64,000 nt of DNA from Monocercomonoides exilis (GCA_001643675.2 LSRY02000015.1:1132001-1196000), one strand, 5' to 3'; shown: positions 11,601 through 23,938, counted from the stretch's first letter. Translations and numbers: made by a program. Notes: generated from the letters alone by a model not told the origin.

Positions 11601-14600
11601 GAGAACGCATACAAGGACGCACTTCTGGGGACTGAGGAAGGAGGTTACCCGGGGCATGAAGTGATGCCTTCGAGGGTGTATTCATTGCCTTTATTACATT
11701 TTTCTTCTTCTTCTTCTTCTTCTGAAACTGCTGCTGCTTCTTCAAGACTGCACTCCAAAGCAACCACAAACCTTTCTTCTCAATCCAAAAGAAACACACT
11801 TAACAATCTGTATCTGAATGTGCTTCTGTTAGACAGAGACACATTCACCGAGTTCACCACCGTGAATGTGCTGAGCAAGCACGTTGAGATTATGGGCCAG
11901 TCACCTTCCTCTCATTCAGTCACATCATCACTGATTTCAAACAAACCAGCATTTGCAGTCACAACAGGAATGCTGCGGCTGAAGCGCATCACGTTCTTCC
12001 ACAAGTTGCATGTGGTGTCAAATGACTCACCGCTGTTTGTTGTCAAGGGAGCAGAGGATGATGTGAGTGCGAATCAGATGGATGCAGGTGAAGCAAGAAA
12101 GAGGATGATGATGGGATCAGCAAAGACAAATGTGAAGGAAGAACTTATTCGGAAGCTGTCACTGAATGATTCTGAGCAAAAGACAGAAAGAAATTCTTTA
12201 TCTGAAGATGATTTTGATTCAATTTCCAATATAAATGACAGAAACAAAGAGGTGAGCAGGGTACATAACCAGTTTGAAGTCAAAAGACAAAGTCCAATTC
12301 AAAGTATTGATGAGGCATTTACCGCAAAAGGCACACTCATCTTTGACGAGTCAATTCTGACCTGCACTCCAGGCGATGATGGCAAATACACTCAGCTGAT
12401 GGCTCCAGTTGTTGCTGTTGTGGATGGGTTTTTCATTGTCCTCAACTCGCAAATGAAGATGTTCAGTGTGAAATACCCGCTGATCTTTCTGTATGCTCCT
12501 TCACAACCTTCTATCTTTGCACGGTCTTTTTCTTTGCGTACCATTCCTGGCATTGTGCTGCAGAACTCGGTTATCTCAAACATTCACAGCTCCTCCAGAC
12601 TCTGTTCTGTCTTCTCTTCCACAAGCCAAACACTGCAGTCACATGGCAATATCACACCAGATTTGCCACAACGCAATGAATTCCAGCTTTCTCGTCCGTC
12701 TCATCCTCCTTTTGCTCTCTGGATACTCAACACAACCATAAACAACTGCACAGCGCCTTATTCGTATCGAGGCGGGGCATTGTATCTGAAGATTCCTTCG
12801 ACCACAAGTTCCGCTGCCAATGAGCTTTTAAGCTATTCGGACGAGCAGCTGCAGACTGTGTTGTCTATGCCTTCAACAACTATCATGCTACCAGCCAATG
12901 AAGAACTGGGACGAGTCTCACTTTCCTTTGTCAACGTGACCATTTCCAACGGCGGCTGTCTTGCATCTCCCTCTGCACCGGGCGAAGTTGGCAGAGGCGG
13001 AGGCGTCTTTCTTTCGCTGTGTCCGGATCAGATTGCTGACGGAAGCGTAGCTGCGAACATCCCCTTCCAGTTTGAAGACATTCGCTTTTATAACAACACA
13101 GCGTGCATCGCGCCGGACTTGTACATTCGGATGGCGTCGATGTCGGAGCAGCTGAAGAGTGCCTATTTTCACCTGTCGTTTGACGAGGATGATGAGGCGT
13201 ATCAGAATGGCATCATGGGGTCAGATGCAGCACGAGACAACCAATTGAAAGTGGAGGACGAAGAAATATGTGCAGATTATTCTGATATTGAGCTTCTTTC
13301 CCTGATACACTTCTACAAGTCAAGAACAGTGGTAGTGAGTCATAATGGTGTAGACAACACGTTGTGCGGGAGATTTTCAGCGCCTTGTTTGACACTGAAT
13401 CATGTTGTGCAGCATTTGCTGACAAAGGAAGAAAGAATTGCGGAGGAGCAGCTGAAAAATGAGGAAAACAATGAAAGCAGTGCAGTTATTGACATTAACT
13501 CTGAGCAGATAAAGTATGGGGAAATCTTTGTAGGTGAGAAATGTTCCATTGAAACTGTGATGATATTGAGAGATTCACATGTGTCTGTTCTTTTAATGTC
13601 TTCTTCTATCTCAACAACAACAGCAGCAGAGAAAAGTTTGCAAAGGAAATATGCGGAATTTAATGAAGGTGAAAATATTGATGGGCATAAGAATCTGTTT
13701 TTGGACACTCTTATAAGATCCTCAATAATTGTGAATTGTTCGTTTCCATTCTCTCCATATGATAGTGGTGTTTTGTGCTGTTTGGGCTCAGTTCTGTTCT
13801 CGTTCATAAGCTTTATCTTTGGCGGAGAGTGTGTTGTTACTCATGAATTCTTTATGTTTGCAAGTACTGACGAATTCACTCTCACAGATGTTAGCTTTGT
13901 TTGTAGCAATGACGTTGCACTCGCGATGGAAACAGCAAAGCTGCTATGTTGTGTTAGAGGAATTGTGACGATAGAAGGTGTTTCTATTGATGGAAATATC
14001 GCAGCAAATGAATTGTTTCAGGTGCGAACTGTTCAAACAGTGTCACTTTATTCTGTTTCAATTAATCATACTTCCAATGAAGGCGCCTTGGAACATAATA
14101 ACACGAGGATTTCTTTTGTGAATTGCTCCATCATTAAAATCGTGTCGTGCACATTTAGTGGCATTGTTAGTGTGGATTCTGTTCCGGCTTCTTCATTTGG
14201 AAATCTGTGCACATGGAACACCTCGTTTCTGCGAATGGAGAATAGCACTGCCACACTGCAAAACACAGTCATTGCGAATGCATCAATCGGAGGCATTTAC
14301 TCGAAAGGAAGCAATTTGTCATTGAACAACTGCACATTCATGAACAATTCACGTCAGCTGAAGGGGTTTGAGTCGTATCGTCGCAATGTTGTTTGCTCGG
14401 GAAAGGGGATTTTAACTGTCAATTCAATGGTCACTTCCAGCTTAAGCAATGAAAGAATGAACCATGAGATGTTGAAATCTTTTAAACTTAAAGATTCACA
14501 CTTTTTATCCAGTTTATCTGAGTTTTCTGATTTGATTCAATCCGAAATGAATAAAAATGAGAAGACCTCTTCTGCCATTCTTGCAACGCCGAATCAATCT

Positions 14601-17360
14601 TTCTGGATTCACAACGAAGGATGTAAAATTCGGGGTGTTCCGTCAATTCTTGCCTCCTCATATTTCATCCCTTCTTTGACAAAAGTGTCATATGAGACGA
14701 TCAACAAAGTCACACACCGAATAATATTTGAAGGGCAATTGCTATTTCCTTGTTTGCTTGCCTTCCGCATTGTGAAAACGAGCGGAGAAAGCTCAACAAC
14801 AACAGACTATCAGTTCACGAACGATCTGTTTGTCAACGAAAGCTACGTGATTGGTACCATCCCTTCTTCTGTGATCTTCTCATCCCGCCCCTTTGAGGAG
14901 GTTGCTGTGCAGCTGAGCTTCAGCACAGGAGTATTCTCTTCCGAATCATCATCAACTCCAACCAGAGCATTCACTCCGTTGTTTGTCCTGAAGAATGCCT
15001 CTTCTGTTTCAGGTGGAGAAGATGATCCTCCGATCGGGACAGGGAACGAGACAGGAGATTCTGGGAAGCACAAACCAAAACCGCATAACGAAAGCAGTGG
15101 TGGAAACCCTTCGTCGTCTCATCCAGAGAACAACCAGAAGGAGCTGAGCAGTCTGCTGCTGATCATAATTGTGGTTGTGTTCTGTGCGTTGCTATGTATT
15201 GTGATGGGTATTGTGGTGATATTTGTGCTGAGGAGGCTGTTCAAGAAGCGGATGATTGTGGAAGTGGCTGCAACTGACAGGGAAGCTCATCCGAAAGAGC
15301 AGGAAATCAACGAAATAGAAGACGAGAATAAGGAAATGTGCTTGCAAAACAAACTGAAGGAAAAAGAAAGCATCGAATTGAGTCAACGGCACTCGTCTCT
15401 TATATATTCAAAGGAGGCTGAAGAGATCATGGGGAGCAAAATATCATTGTATCTCAAAAATGACATGTTGAAAACTACAATTAACAAGGAAAAAGTAAAT
15501 TTAAACGATAGGAAATCAAAAAATTTAAAGGTGATTGAAAAAGAAAGTGAAAAAGAAGGAAGCGAGCAGCCAGCTGGCCAAGATGCTTTGAGCCTTGAAA
15601 TAAAAGGAACTAAAACCGTCGAATCAAAAACTCAAAAGACGGCTGCGAAAGAAAGTCGGGCAAGACATCGGCATTTGGATGTGGAGCTTGTGGAAGAGGA
15701 GCTGTTTGACGAGCCGCTTCCAAGGGCAATGCGAAAGCAGCAGCAATCACAGAAGAAAATACGCCTTGTAAGGAAGACAGGGGCAAGAAATGGCCTCAAA
15801 TGTGCAAAGAATGTGTCTGGACAGCAGAACAGAAAGAGAGGAGAAATGAAAGGCAATGCTGCAAGAAGTAATCGTTTTAATGGTGTTGGTGAAGGAAATA
15901 CGGCTTCTCAAACACCATCTTTGCTGTCCATTTCAATTCCAACTTCATTTTGTGAATCTTCGGCTCCATGCTCATCTTCAACTTCATCATCATCATCTTC
16001 TTCTTCTTCTTCAACACACTCACCATCGCCCTCTCCTTCTCCTTCGTCTTCTCCTTCGTCTTCTCTCTCAACATCCTCATCCTCGTTCACTTCCGCCTCA
16101 ACATCTTCAGCTTCAGCCTCAACTTCGAATTCTTCTTCTTCCTCATCTTCATCGTCTCCAACTTCTACTTCTTCATGTGAATCAACTTCTCCCTCCAAAA
16201 CTCAATCTGTTTCTCAATCACCTTCTCAAGCTTCATCTCGATTTCTCACTCCTTTTGCTTCGTCCTCTCCTTCACCCTCTCCTTCATCCTCTCCTTCATC
16301 CTCAATATCCCCTTCACCATCACCATCATCTTCTCCTCTATTTGGGCGCATTCCAGACAGCTTTCTGCACTCTTTTACGCCTCCGTCTAACTGTATCTCA
16401 GCTAAGCCATTTCACTCAGCTTCTCCTCAGTCCATCCTCAGCGACTCTTCTGCTGCAATAGCAACGGCTACTTCTACTGCTTCTTTCGCTGCCTCTGTTT
16501 CTGCTGTTTCTCATACAAATCATCTTCGAAGTTCGCAAAGTACTAGTCCAAGACCATTTATAGAGCGCGATTCTCAGTTGAACGGATTCGTTGGAAGAGG
16601 CGATGGAGATTCATTTGATGCTCCGACTTCACTTTCTTGTGCCAAGAAAGAAGAATTGAGCAGACATGTGCAAATCAGAAAGCATGTTCAAGGCACTTCT
16701 GATGTGGAGCATTCGATAAACATCAAAAGTGGAAAAGGAGAAAGTGATAAAAATACAAGTGACAAGTCGAACGAAGCAATTGGAAGACAAGAAAACAATA
16801 AAAATATACTCAGTTTTGGTAGCATTGAACGTGACGGAAAGGAAAGGGGGATTTTGGAAGGGAAAGAGGAAATTAAAGTAGAGGAAGAAAATTTTAATGA
16901 GACAGAAGAAGGTGAGGAAGAAGAAGTGGAGGAGGAATATGAGGAAGAAGAAGATGAGGAGGAGGAGGTGGAGGAGGAGGAAGAAGAGGAAGAGGAAGAG
17001 GAAGAGGAAGAGGAATCCGAAGAGGAAGAGGAATCCGAAGATAGCTCAGCAAAGCCAACATTTCTTGATAGTGAAGTTCATTATCAGTTGCTTTCAACGC
17101 AGCAAAAAATGAACACTTATAGACCCCTTCTTATTCCAACGCTGGCTGTGAGCCCAAATGAAGCTAAGATTTCTGATAACTTGGATGTGGACAACGAAAA
17201 TAAGAAGAATTGTGTGTTTGATGAAAACAAAGACAATGTCAACAATGCAAGCGAACTGAGCTTGAGCTCTGAATGCCCAAGCGGGATAGATTTGATGGAT
17301 CCCCAAAATGTTTTTGGTGCTTTGGGGTTGAGAGCAATAATGAGTGATTGCTACAAATAA
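8692..17360 (+). CDS. Giant type I membrane protein with right-handed beta-helix ectodomain (2,800 aa), 2 exons
   Basis: Predicted surface protein. Exons are 8692-10060 and 10327-17360; the 266 bp intron has donor GTGTGCTA and acceptor TTCTGTCAG, and the two join in frame across NIS-LMRYYALNCTF. The start ATG gives a signal peptide (MNLHLHLITLLINYVLWIF). The ectodomain carries many short repeats of the pectin-lyase/beta-helix kind (NCTFIRC, SCSFIDCSA, LNNCTFMNNS) and two CG..PC modules, near 11450-11490 and 13320-13400 (VVVSHNGVDNTLCGRFSAPC). Serine/proline low-complexity loops interrupt it, as at 10480-10700. A membrane-proximal domain at residues about 1805-2015 is shared with the giant receptor at 28419-40775. 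The transmembrane helix is near residues 2063-2093 (LLLIIIVVVFCALLCIVMGI, then RRLFKKR). The cytoplasmic tail (about 700 residues) has poly-Ser and an uninterrupted acidic run (16900-17040). There is no kinase domain. The function, probably adhesion or receptor, is inferred. Confidence 0.85.
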
Positions 17361-18989
17361 TCATATGGTTGTTATTCTTTTTCTGTGAATGTTGTAATAC
17401 TCAGACATTTGATTAAGATATTTAATGATGTTTTTTTATTTATTTATTTGACTTGAAAAGAATCCGTCATATTGGACTTTTTTTTTCAAAAAGTTGGGAT
17501 AAACGTTTTTATTGAGCCCAATTTTGAAAGTGCTATGTTAATTCATACATTTTATTCTAAATTAATCGGTATAACGATTTTTTTGATGTTTAGTTTTTAT
17601 TATTCTGATGTTTGTTTATTGTTTTTTTTCATACCCTTTAAATTGAGAACCTCATTTCAATAGATATGTATCGTGCTTATATTTATGAAGTTTTTTCAAT
17701 TTATTTGCAGAATTTTCGTTTATTTCACATTTTACAATTTACTTTCATCCTTTCATTTATTCTTTTTAAATCTGTTTTCTCCTTGAGTTTTTGAATGTCT
17801 TTAATTAAATATATATTAAATCTTATTTATAATCAAAAGTCGTTTTTTTTTTAAATTGAATTAGCAAAAGGGTATGATACGACCTGCAAAAAATTCCAAA
17901 AACAACTGTATTTTTTTTATGATCCAAAAAAGTCTGTCTTAAGTTTAATATCGAAAAAGCCTTTATTAGCTTTCCAAGTTCTTTTTGAAAATTATTTTGA
18001 TTTATTAATCGGGATTTTTTATAGGGTTTTGATTTTATCTTGACCTTTTTTATTTATCTAAACCTTTTTCTTTTTTGTCATGCTTTTAGCTTTACACAAG
18101 CCTGCGATAAATAAAAAATAATCAGAAATGTTTGTAATGTTTTATTTTCCTTATTCTGTATTTTTTTTCGATATTTCATGTTTCACAAAAAGATCGAGGA
18201 TAATAATAATATTATATTTTGATCATTGACTTGCTGCTATTCCAGCGAATATTTTTTATTGGAAGTTTTAAGCTTTCAAATCATAATTCATCGTTTTATT
18301 TTTATAAGTTGAACTTGTTTTAAACTTTCTCAACTCGTTTTTTTTACACTTTTTCTCATTTCACTCATTTTTTCAAAAAACACGATTTTAAGGATACATA
18401 TGAATTTGTTTTGAAATTTATTGAAATAATTAATAAACATTATCAAAATAAAACGATTCTTGTATGTTTAAACGATTATTTGTTTGTTAGTATTTGGTAA
18501 TTTGAAACACAAAAAAATGATACATACATGCTTTTCAGTACAAATTCTTTTAAAGTTCATTTTCATTTCAATGCTTAATGCAAATAAACGATAAATATGA
18601 CTTTATATATTTTTTTCATTTAAATAAAATTTGACACAAACACTTGTTTTTATTAAAAATCGTGTTTTAAGCAAAAACAGTGAAATGAGAAAAAAAGGTT
18701 AAAAATTATATTGAAAAAGTTAAAAACCAGTTAAATAATAATATAGGAGTGTAGAATTATGATGTTGTGGCTTTTAACGTTTTATATAAAATATTCGCTT
18801 CAAAGCCAGCAAGTCTTTGAACTGGATACTTAAAATAAAAAAATAATAATAATTTTTAAGAAAAAAAATTTTATCAAAATTTAAAATAACAGAAAGTTGT
18901 AAATAATTTTGATAAAATAGTTTATAAATTTATTTTTTGTTTCAAACCTTTGCTAAGCTCGAAAAAAGCATCAGAAAGCTTCAAGAAAA

Positions 18990-19700
18990 AGTGTTGAGAT
19001 AAAAATTTGACGTCAAGATAAAATATGCACCCTTAATATTTTTTTTTAAAAATTTCCTTTTGAATAATTTTTTCATATCACAAAAACTTCTTATCTTGAC
19101 CAAATTTTTATTCTTACTCACGAAAAACCACTAATATGGATATTACAACTTGATAATGTTGTTTCACACATCTATGTTAAGACTCTAGAGCATGAACAGA
19201 AATTTGATCAAAATATACAACTTTTTATTTATTCTAGAAATATACATGTGTAATTCTTTTTGAAAAGTCGCAAATGTTTAATTTTCAAATAAATCAAAAT
19301 TTTCAAATGTTGCTCACAATTTTGTTAACAAACACCAAACTTTTCAAATATTAAATTTATTATTTAATAATGCCATTTCATGAATTTAAAGAAGATTCAT
19401 CTAAGGAAACAGAAATTTGAGCAAGACATGAGATTTTTAATATATTTAAAAATAAAACGTTAGAGACTTTTCAAAAAAAAAATACCCATATGGCATTTTT
19501 TTTTTGAAACTTCCTTTTGTTGAATTTTCAAATAAAAGAAGAATTTCATATTTTCATCAATTTTCTGTTACCACTTACAAAACTCTTTCAAAATGGAAAT
19601 AAAAGCAAAACTATGTTATTCTTTCCATTTCAGAAAAGTTTCGTAAGTTGGAACTGAAAACTGATGAAATTATTAGATTTTTATTTTTTTTTTTTTGAAG
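18990..19700. repeat. Degenerate tandem repeat, period about 200-245 bp, 3-4 units
   Basis: Similar phrases recur in the same order. ACAGAAATTTGA(T/G)CAA occurs near 19198 and 19408, with eroded versions near 18999 and 19653. Each is followed by a run of the type CTTTTTGAAAA, then (T/G)AATTTTCAAATAAA near 19273 and 19518, with a weaker copy near 19055. A TTACTCAC / TTAACAAACACC / TTACCACTTACAAAA-like segment comes after that. The match is imperfect and the DNA is AT-rich, so chance similarity contributes. I read it by eye only. Confidence 0.4.
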
Positions 19701-19811
19701 ATGGAACAATGGAAGTTTTCAAAAAAAGATCAGCCATATTTATATTAATATCTTATTAAAACTTTCACAAATTTTGTTTTCCTCAAATATCAGGGTTTTA
19801 TGAAAAAACTT

Positions 19812-19874
19812 AAAAAAAATTCAAAAAAAAAATTCAAAAAAAAAAATTCAAAAAAAAAATTCAAAAAAAAAAAA
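19812..19874. repeat. TTC(A)8-11 tandem array
   Basis: Four consecutive blocks of TTC followed by 8-12 A residues. It is a simple A-rich minisatellite in the intergenic desert. Confidence 0.85.
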
Positions 19875-20137
19875 TGATAAGGAATTTTAAAACTGACAGA
19901 AACAATAATTAACTGAGAGACAAGCAGCTCAATGATTAAGAAAAAAAGATTTAATAAAAATTCCAAGATTTAATTAAAAAAAATATTAAGAAAAATCAGT
20001 GAGAAAAAATGATAAACAAAAACAAATGTATTTTGGAAAATCACCAGGCAATAAGTTTGGTTAAAGCTTCAACCTGATAAACAAAATAAGGGTTGAAAAA
20101 ATAAAAGATCAAATAAAAATACTACTCAATTTAAAAA

Positions 20138-21457
20138 CTAACAAAATACAAAACATGAAGAGAAGTCATTTATTTCAAATAAGGAGTTTTCTATATAAAT
20201 GTTTTTAAAGCTGAAAACTATATCTTCGAAGTCTTCTTCTTCAAGCTTTTCAAAAATTTCTCTTTTTTCAGCCATTATTTCGTCATAATCAATTACATTA
20301 CCACTATCTTCGACAATTTCTCGAATTATTTCCCTATTCAACCTATCTGAAATATGTCTAAACGCACACAAACACATGTCAATTTGATGATCTTTCAAAG
20401 TGGATTTAAATATTTCCTTCAAAATGAAATCAACTACCCCGCCCTCTAACAAACAGCCAATACTCACTGAATCAGCAAATGCCATTTGTTGCAAACAATC
20501 AAAACAAACTTCAACAATTTCTTCGTGATATTCTCTTGCTGCTTTGCTCAATTTCATAACGAGTTTGGCCAACATAATGCTTTCCTCTATATTAATGTAA
20601 TCTAGCGCATTGCTATATCTTAATGAAACGAGCCATCTATTTAATGTGTGCACATCCTTCATTTCTTTCTCACTTTTGTCTTTTTTCTTCCATTCCACAC
20701 TCTCAATCAGCACCTTCATTTCGTTTACTGATTCTTTCGAGAAATCCAGTTCATTCATAATCTCACAGATTATTCCCTCTTCATCATCTTCTTGATAAAT
20801 AAAGAAATCCCAGATAGATTGATACGCAAGACGTGTAAGATTGCGGCGCTCTTGATGATATTTTATGATTTCCATTACGCTGTTGTTATTCTCTTCTTTT
20901 TTCTCGTTCTATTTTCATAATAAAAAACTGCAATAAACATAAATGATTCAACATGCACATACCAAATTATTTGCCATCGATCCAATTGCCAATAACGTCA
21001 TTTCCACTTCCTTTTGCATTTCCTCACTTTCTTCCTTCTGAGATGCAACTTTTAAAAGGCAGGGCACACAAATTGAGTTTAATTCAATTGTTAAATCTTT
21101 GGTATATAACATAACATAGCATTGGCAAAGTTCAATTTATAGATTTTCATTATGTTTTTCTTTTTTAGATGCTTCATTGTGAATCAGATTTTGAAATAAA
21201 TCGCGCAATGAAGAGATAACAAATGTTGGATTATATATCAATTTCAACGATGAGCAATATCCATAATGCTTCAGAAACGTAAGTGCGTTTTCCAATGAGA
21301 TTTTTTTATTTTCAATTTTATCTTTAATATTGTTAAATGTGAGTGGAGTAAAGGCTACTCTTAATTCCATTTCATTCATCTTGTTTACCAATTCATTCAT
21401 TTCAGCTATTTTTTGTTTTTGCTCTGCATCTGAACAACAATCTAGCTCAGAAAGCAT
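20138..21457 (-). pseudogene. ARM/HEAT-like helical protein gene with in-frame TAA (broken, or two genes)
   Basis: The frame opens at ATG 21457 (MLSELDCCSDAEQKQKIAEM). It runs 106 codons to TAA at 21139-21137, then continues in the same frame with clearly coding character to 20963. It then splices (54 bp intron, donor GTATGTGC, acceptor GAAAATAG) to 20908-20138. Downstream sequence includes LNSICVPCLLKVAS, EMTLLAIGSMANNL and LRYSNALDYINIEESIMLAK. These amphipathic helices resemble ARM/HEAT repeats, although I cannot name a family. A single C-to-T change (CAA to TAA) would explain the break. Alternatives are a separate downstream gene starting at ATG 21112 (306 residues), or an intron from about 21222 (GTTATC) to CTCAG near 21050 that removes the stop. 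The C-terminus is acidic and hydrophobic and ends SSCFVFC. Whether it is expressed cannot be judged. Confidence 0.55.
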
Positions 21458-22041
21458 TTCTTAAATTTTCAATGATTTTTGTGCGAAATAAGTTAATGCA
21501 AGAAAATAGGATCAAAAGCAACAACAAACTTCGAAAATATTCAATTCGCATCATATCAACCAGCTCGATTGTTGAAATATGGTCGTTTGAAGTTTGCATT
21601 TTTTTTTTTTTTTGAAAAGATTTTTCTTATGAATATGTCAAGGTCAACAAAAAATTACCAATCGCAAAGATCAAATTATATTAGCTTTTTCAGACACAAT
21701 TAAAAACATTATTTCTTGTTTCTCCGATTTTCACAAAAAGAAATTATTTTCAAAAAAATAATTGCATATTTTAACAAGACCTTTTCATTGTTTTTTGACA
21801 ATAAATTAAACGCATAAATTGAAAATGCAAGAATGTGATTTGTATTATTTTTTTAATTTTTTTTCTTCATTCTTTTGTTTGTTTTTCCTTTTGTGAAATT
21901 TTTGTTTTTTTCTTGTTTTTATTGATCATATTGCTGTAATAACTTCCATGTCTTTTTTTGTTTTATATTTAAGTATTGAAATGTTTTTAAATTACAACGG
22001 AATTTTTCTTAAGATTGGGTGCAGTGATCAACTTTCGAAAA
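21458..22041. promoter_or_regulatory. Divergent spacer between ARM-like gene and pyruvate kinase
   Basis: About 580 bp, AT-rich, head-to-head. It should hold the promoters of both genes. It contains a T-tract at 21600-21615 and several A/T runs but no motif I can name. A TTG-started extension of the pyruvate kinase frame begins at 22015; the first ATG is 22042. Confidence 0.4.
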
Positions 22042-23676
22042 ATGTCTCTTAAACGGGCTTCATCTGCTTTGAATTTACTTCAATATAAGCCAGAATTTGC
22101 TTCTTCTACGGATTCCGCTTTGAAATCACCTTCCGCAAGCTTTACACCTCTTACAAAAATTGTTGCAACTCTCGGACCTGCTACAAGTACTTATGAAACA
22201 ATTTGTTTGTAATTTTATATGAAAATTTATCTTTAATGTTAACTAATATGTTTTACTTCGTTTTCTTTAATTGTTGCTGGATTTTCAGCTCAAGTTGTAA
22301 CTGCAGGAGTGAATGTGATCCGAATGAACTTTTCTCACGGAACTCATGAATTCCATGAACAATTATACAAAATTGTCCGTAAAGTTGCTGAAGATCTTGG
22401 AAAAGAAGTTGCTATCATTGCAGATCTTCAAGGACCTAAAGTTCGGACAAATACATTTCCAGGTGGAAAAATTACAATTAAGCGAGGAGATAAAGTTTCA
22501 ATTGTTGGATCACCTGAACCAGGGAAACCAGGCGTTATTACTACAAAATTCACTCCAATGATCACTCATTGCAATGTTGGAGAGCCTGTTTTAATCGATG
22601 ATGGTTTAATTCGTCTTATAGTCCAAGAGAAAAATCCAAATGAACTTGTATGCTTGGTTGAACAAGGTGGAGATGTGAAAGATCACAAGGGCATAAACCT
22701 TCCAGCAACTGATTTGGGACCTCTTCCAGCACTTACCGAGAAGGATATTGAAGATGCAAAATTTGTGCTCGACACTCTCGAAGTGGATTTCTTTGCCCTA
22801 TCATTTGTGCGAAAGCCGCAAGATGTTCTTGATCTTCGACATCTGATTGAAGCTAAAGGCAAAGAAATGCGAATTATTGTGAAGATTGAAAAGCCCGAGG
22901 CCATAAAGAATCTTGATGAAATTCTGGCTGTAAGCGATGCATGCATGGTTGCAAGAGGTGATCTTGCAGTTGAAGTTGGTACTGCCAAAGTGCCATGCCT
23001 TCAGAAGCACATCATCCGACATTGTCTTGAAATGGGACTTCCAGTTATCACAGCAACACAAATGCTTGAATCAATGACCCACAACCCAACACCTACAAGA
23101 GCAGAGGCAACAGACGTTGCAAATGCCATATACGATGGCACAGACTGCGTTATGCTTAGCGGAGAAACAGCAGCCGGAGAATTTCCAGTGGAAACAGTGC
23201 ACACGATGCAGGACATTATTCTGGAAACCGAGTTTCACCTCAGAGACGGCAAGAGGTCGCAATTTGAGGCGGAGCTGTTCAACCCGGAGAAGCAGAAGGA
23301 TTCATCTGGAAAGACCTCAGGCTTTTCTGTTGGGCTTGCTGCACATATGCTTGCCCGCTCCACCGATGCTGTGGCTTTCGGCTGTGTGTCAGACACTGGA
23401 AATGCAGCTATCCGTCTTTCAACATCTCGTCCTGCAATTCCTATTTATGTGTTTTCTTCTTCGCTTTCGACGATCAGAAGAATGTGCCTTACCCGCGGAG
23501 CATATGGACTGATGATGTCTTCGATTCCTCCCGCTGAGGAGATATTTTCCGAAATGGAGAAAAAGATGAAGAGAATGGGCTTTATTAAGACTGGAGAAAA
23601 TGTTGTGTACACTGCCGGACTCCCAACTTTAGCACATGCAACAACAAACACCGTGCACGTCAAAACAGTTGAATAA
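22042..23676 (+). CDS. PK: Pyruvate kinase, 2 exons
   Basis: Converts phosphoenolpyruvate and ADP to pyruvate and ATP, the last step of glycolysis, presumably in the cytosol. Exons are 22042-22204 and 22289-23676; the 84 bp intron has donor GTTTGTAA and acceptor TTTTCAG. The join gives TLGPATSTYETISQVVTAG, exactly the family spacing. The product is 516 residues, a normal length. Visible motifs are NVIRMNFSHG (substrate Arg66), ADLQGPKVRT, IIVKIEKPEAIK (catalytic Lys253, metal Glu255), VARGDLAVE (Asp279), ITATQMLESM and MLSGETAAGE. Lys105 (QGPKVRT) sits where potassium-dependent muscle-type enzymes have Glu. In characterised pyruvate kinases Lys at this site goes with potassium independence, and the DLQGPK block resembles E. 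coli PykA. The first ATG with an A-rich context was chosen; there is no targeting peptide. Codon use becomes more GC-rich after about 23100. Confidence 0.96.
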
Positions 23677-23938
23677 ACATTGTTCATTCTAGAATAATAA
23701 AAAGTTAAAAAATATTTTTTCCTTCCAATTTAAGTATTCAAAAAACTATTATTTCCATCGTAATGACATATTTTTTAAAATTATTTTTTAGTTAATATCA
23801 TGTAACACCAATCTAATAAAGCTATTCTCTTCTTTTTCAATAATTTTTTAACCCAAAATTAAATATATAATCTGTAGAATGTTGAACGTTCCTTTTCAAG
23901 AATTAGAAGGAAAATAAAATTTCATTTTTATTTCTTTC

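Larger units (their letters stand above)
17361..20137. other. 2.8 kb AT-rich gene desert
   Basis: No open reading frame or recognisable exon longer than noise is present between the convergent ends of the beta-helix gene (+) and the ARM-like gene (-). I looked for tRNA A/B-box motifs and saw none. The stretch holds homopolymer runs, a degenerate tandem repeat (about 18990-19700) and an A-rich TTC(A)n array (19812-19874), listed separately. Part of it must be the 3' untranslated region of each flanking gene. Confidence 0.6.

Noticed and set aside
8680-17360. Two separate genes (8680-10110 and 10194-17360)
   Set aside because: The second frame lacks its own signal peptide and starts in T-rich intron sequence. 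A GTGTGC donor and a TTCTGTCAG acceptor join the two beta-helix parts in phase.
17361-20137. tRNA, snRNA or other structured RNA in the gene desert
   Set aside because: I found no B-box-like GGTTCGANTCC, no Sm site next to a stem and no GC-rich hairpin. AT richness makes weaker signals uninterpretable by eye.
22015-22041. Upstream start of pyruvate kinase
   Set aside because: The frame extends upstream only through a TTG codon; the first ATG is at 22042 with an A-rich context.
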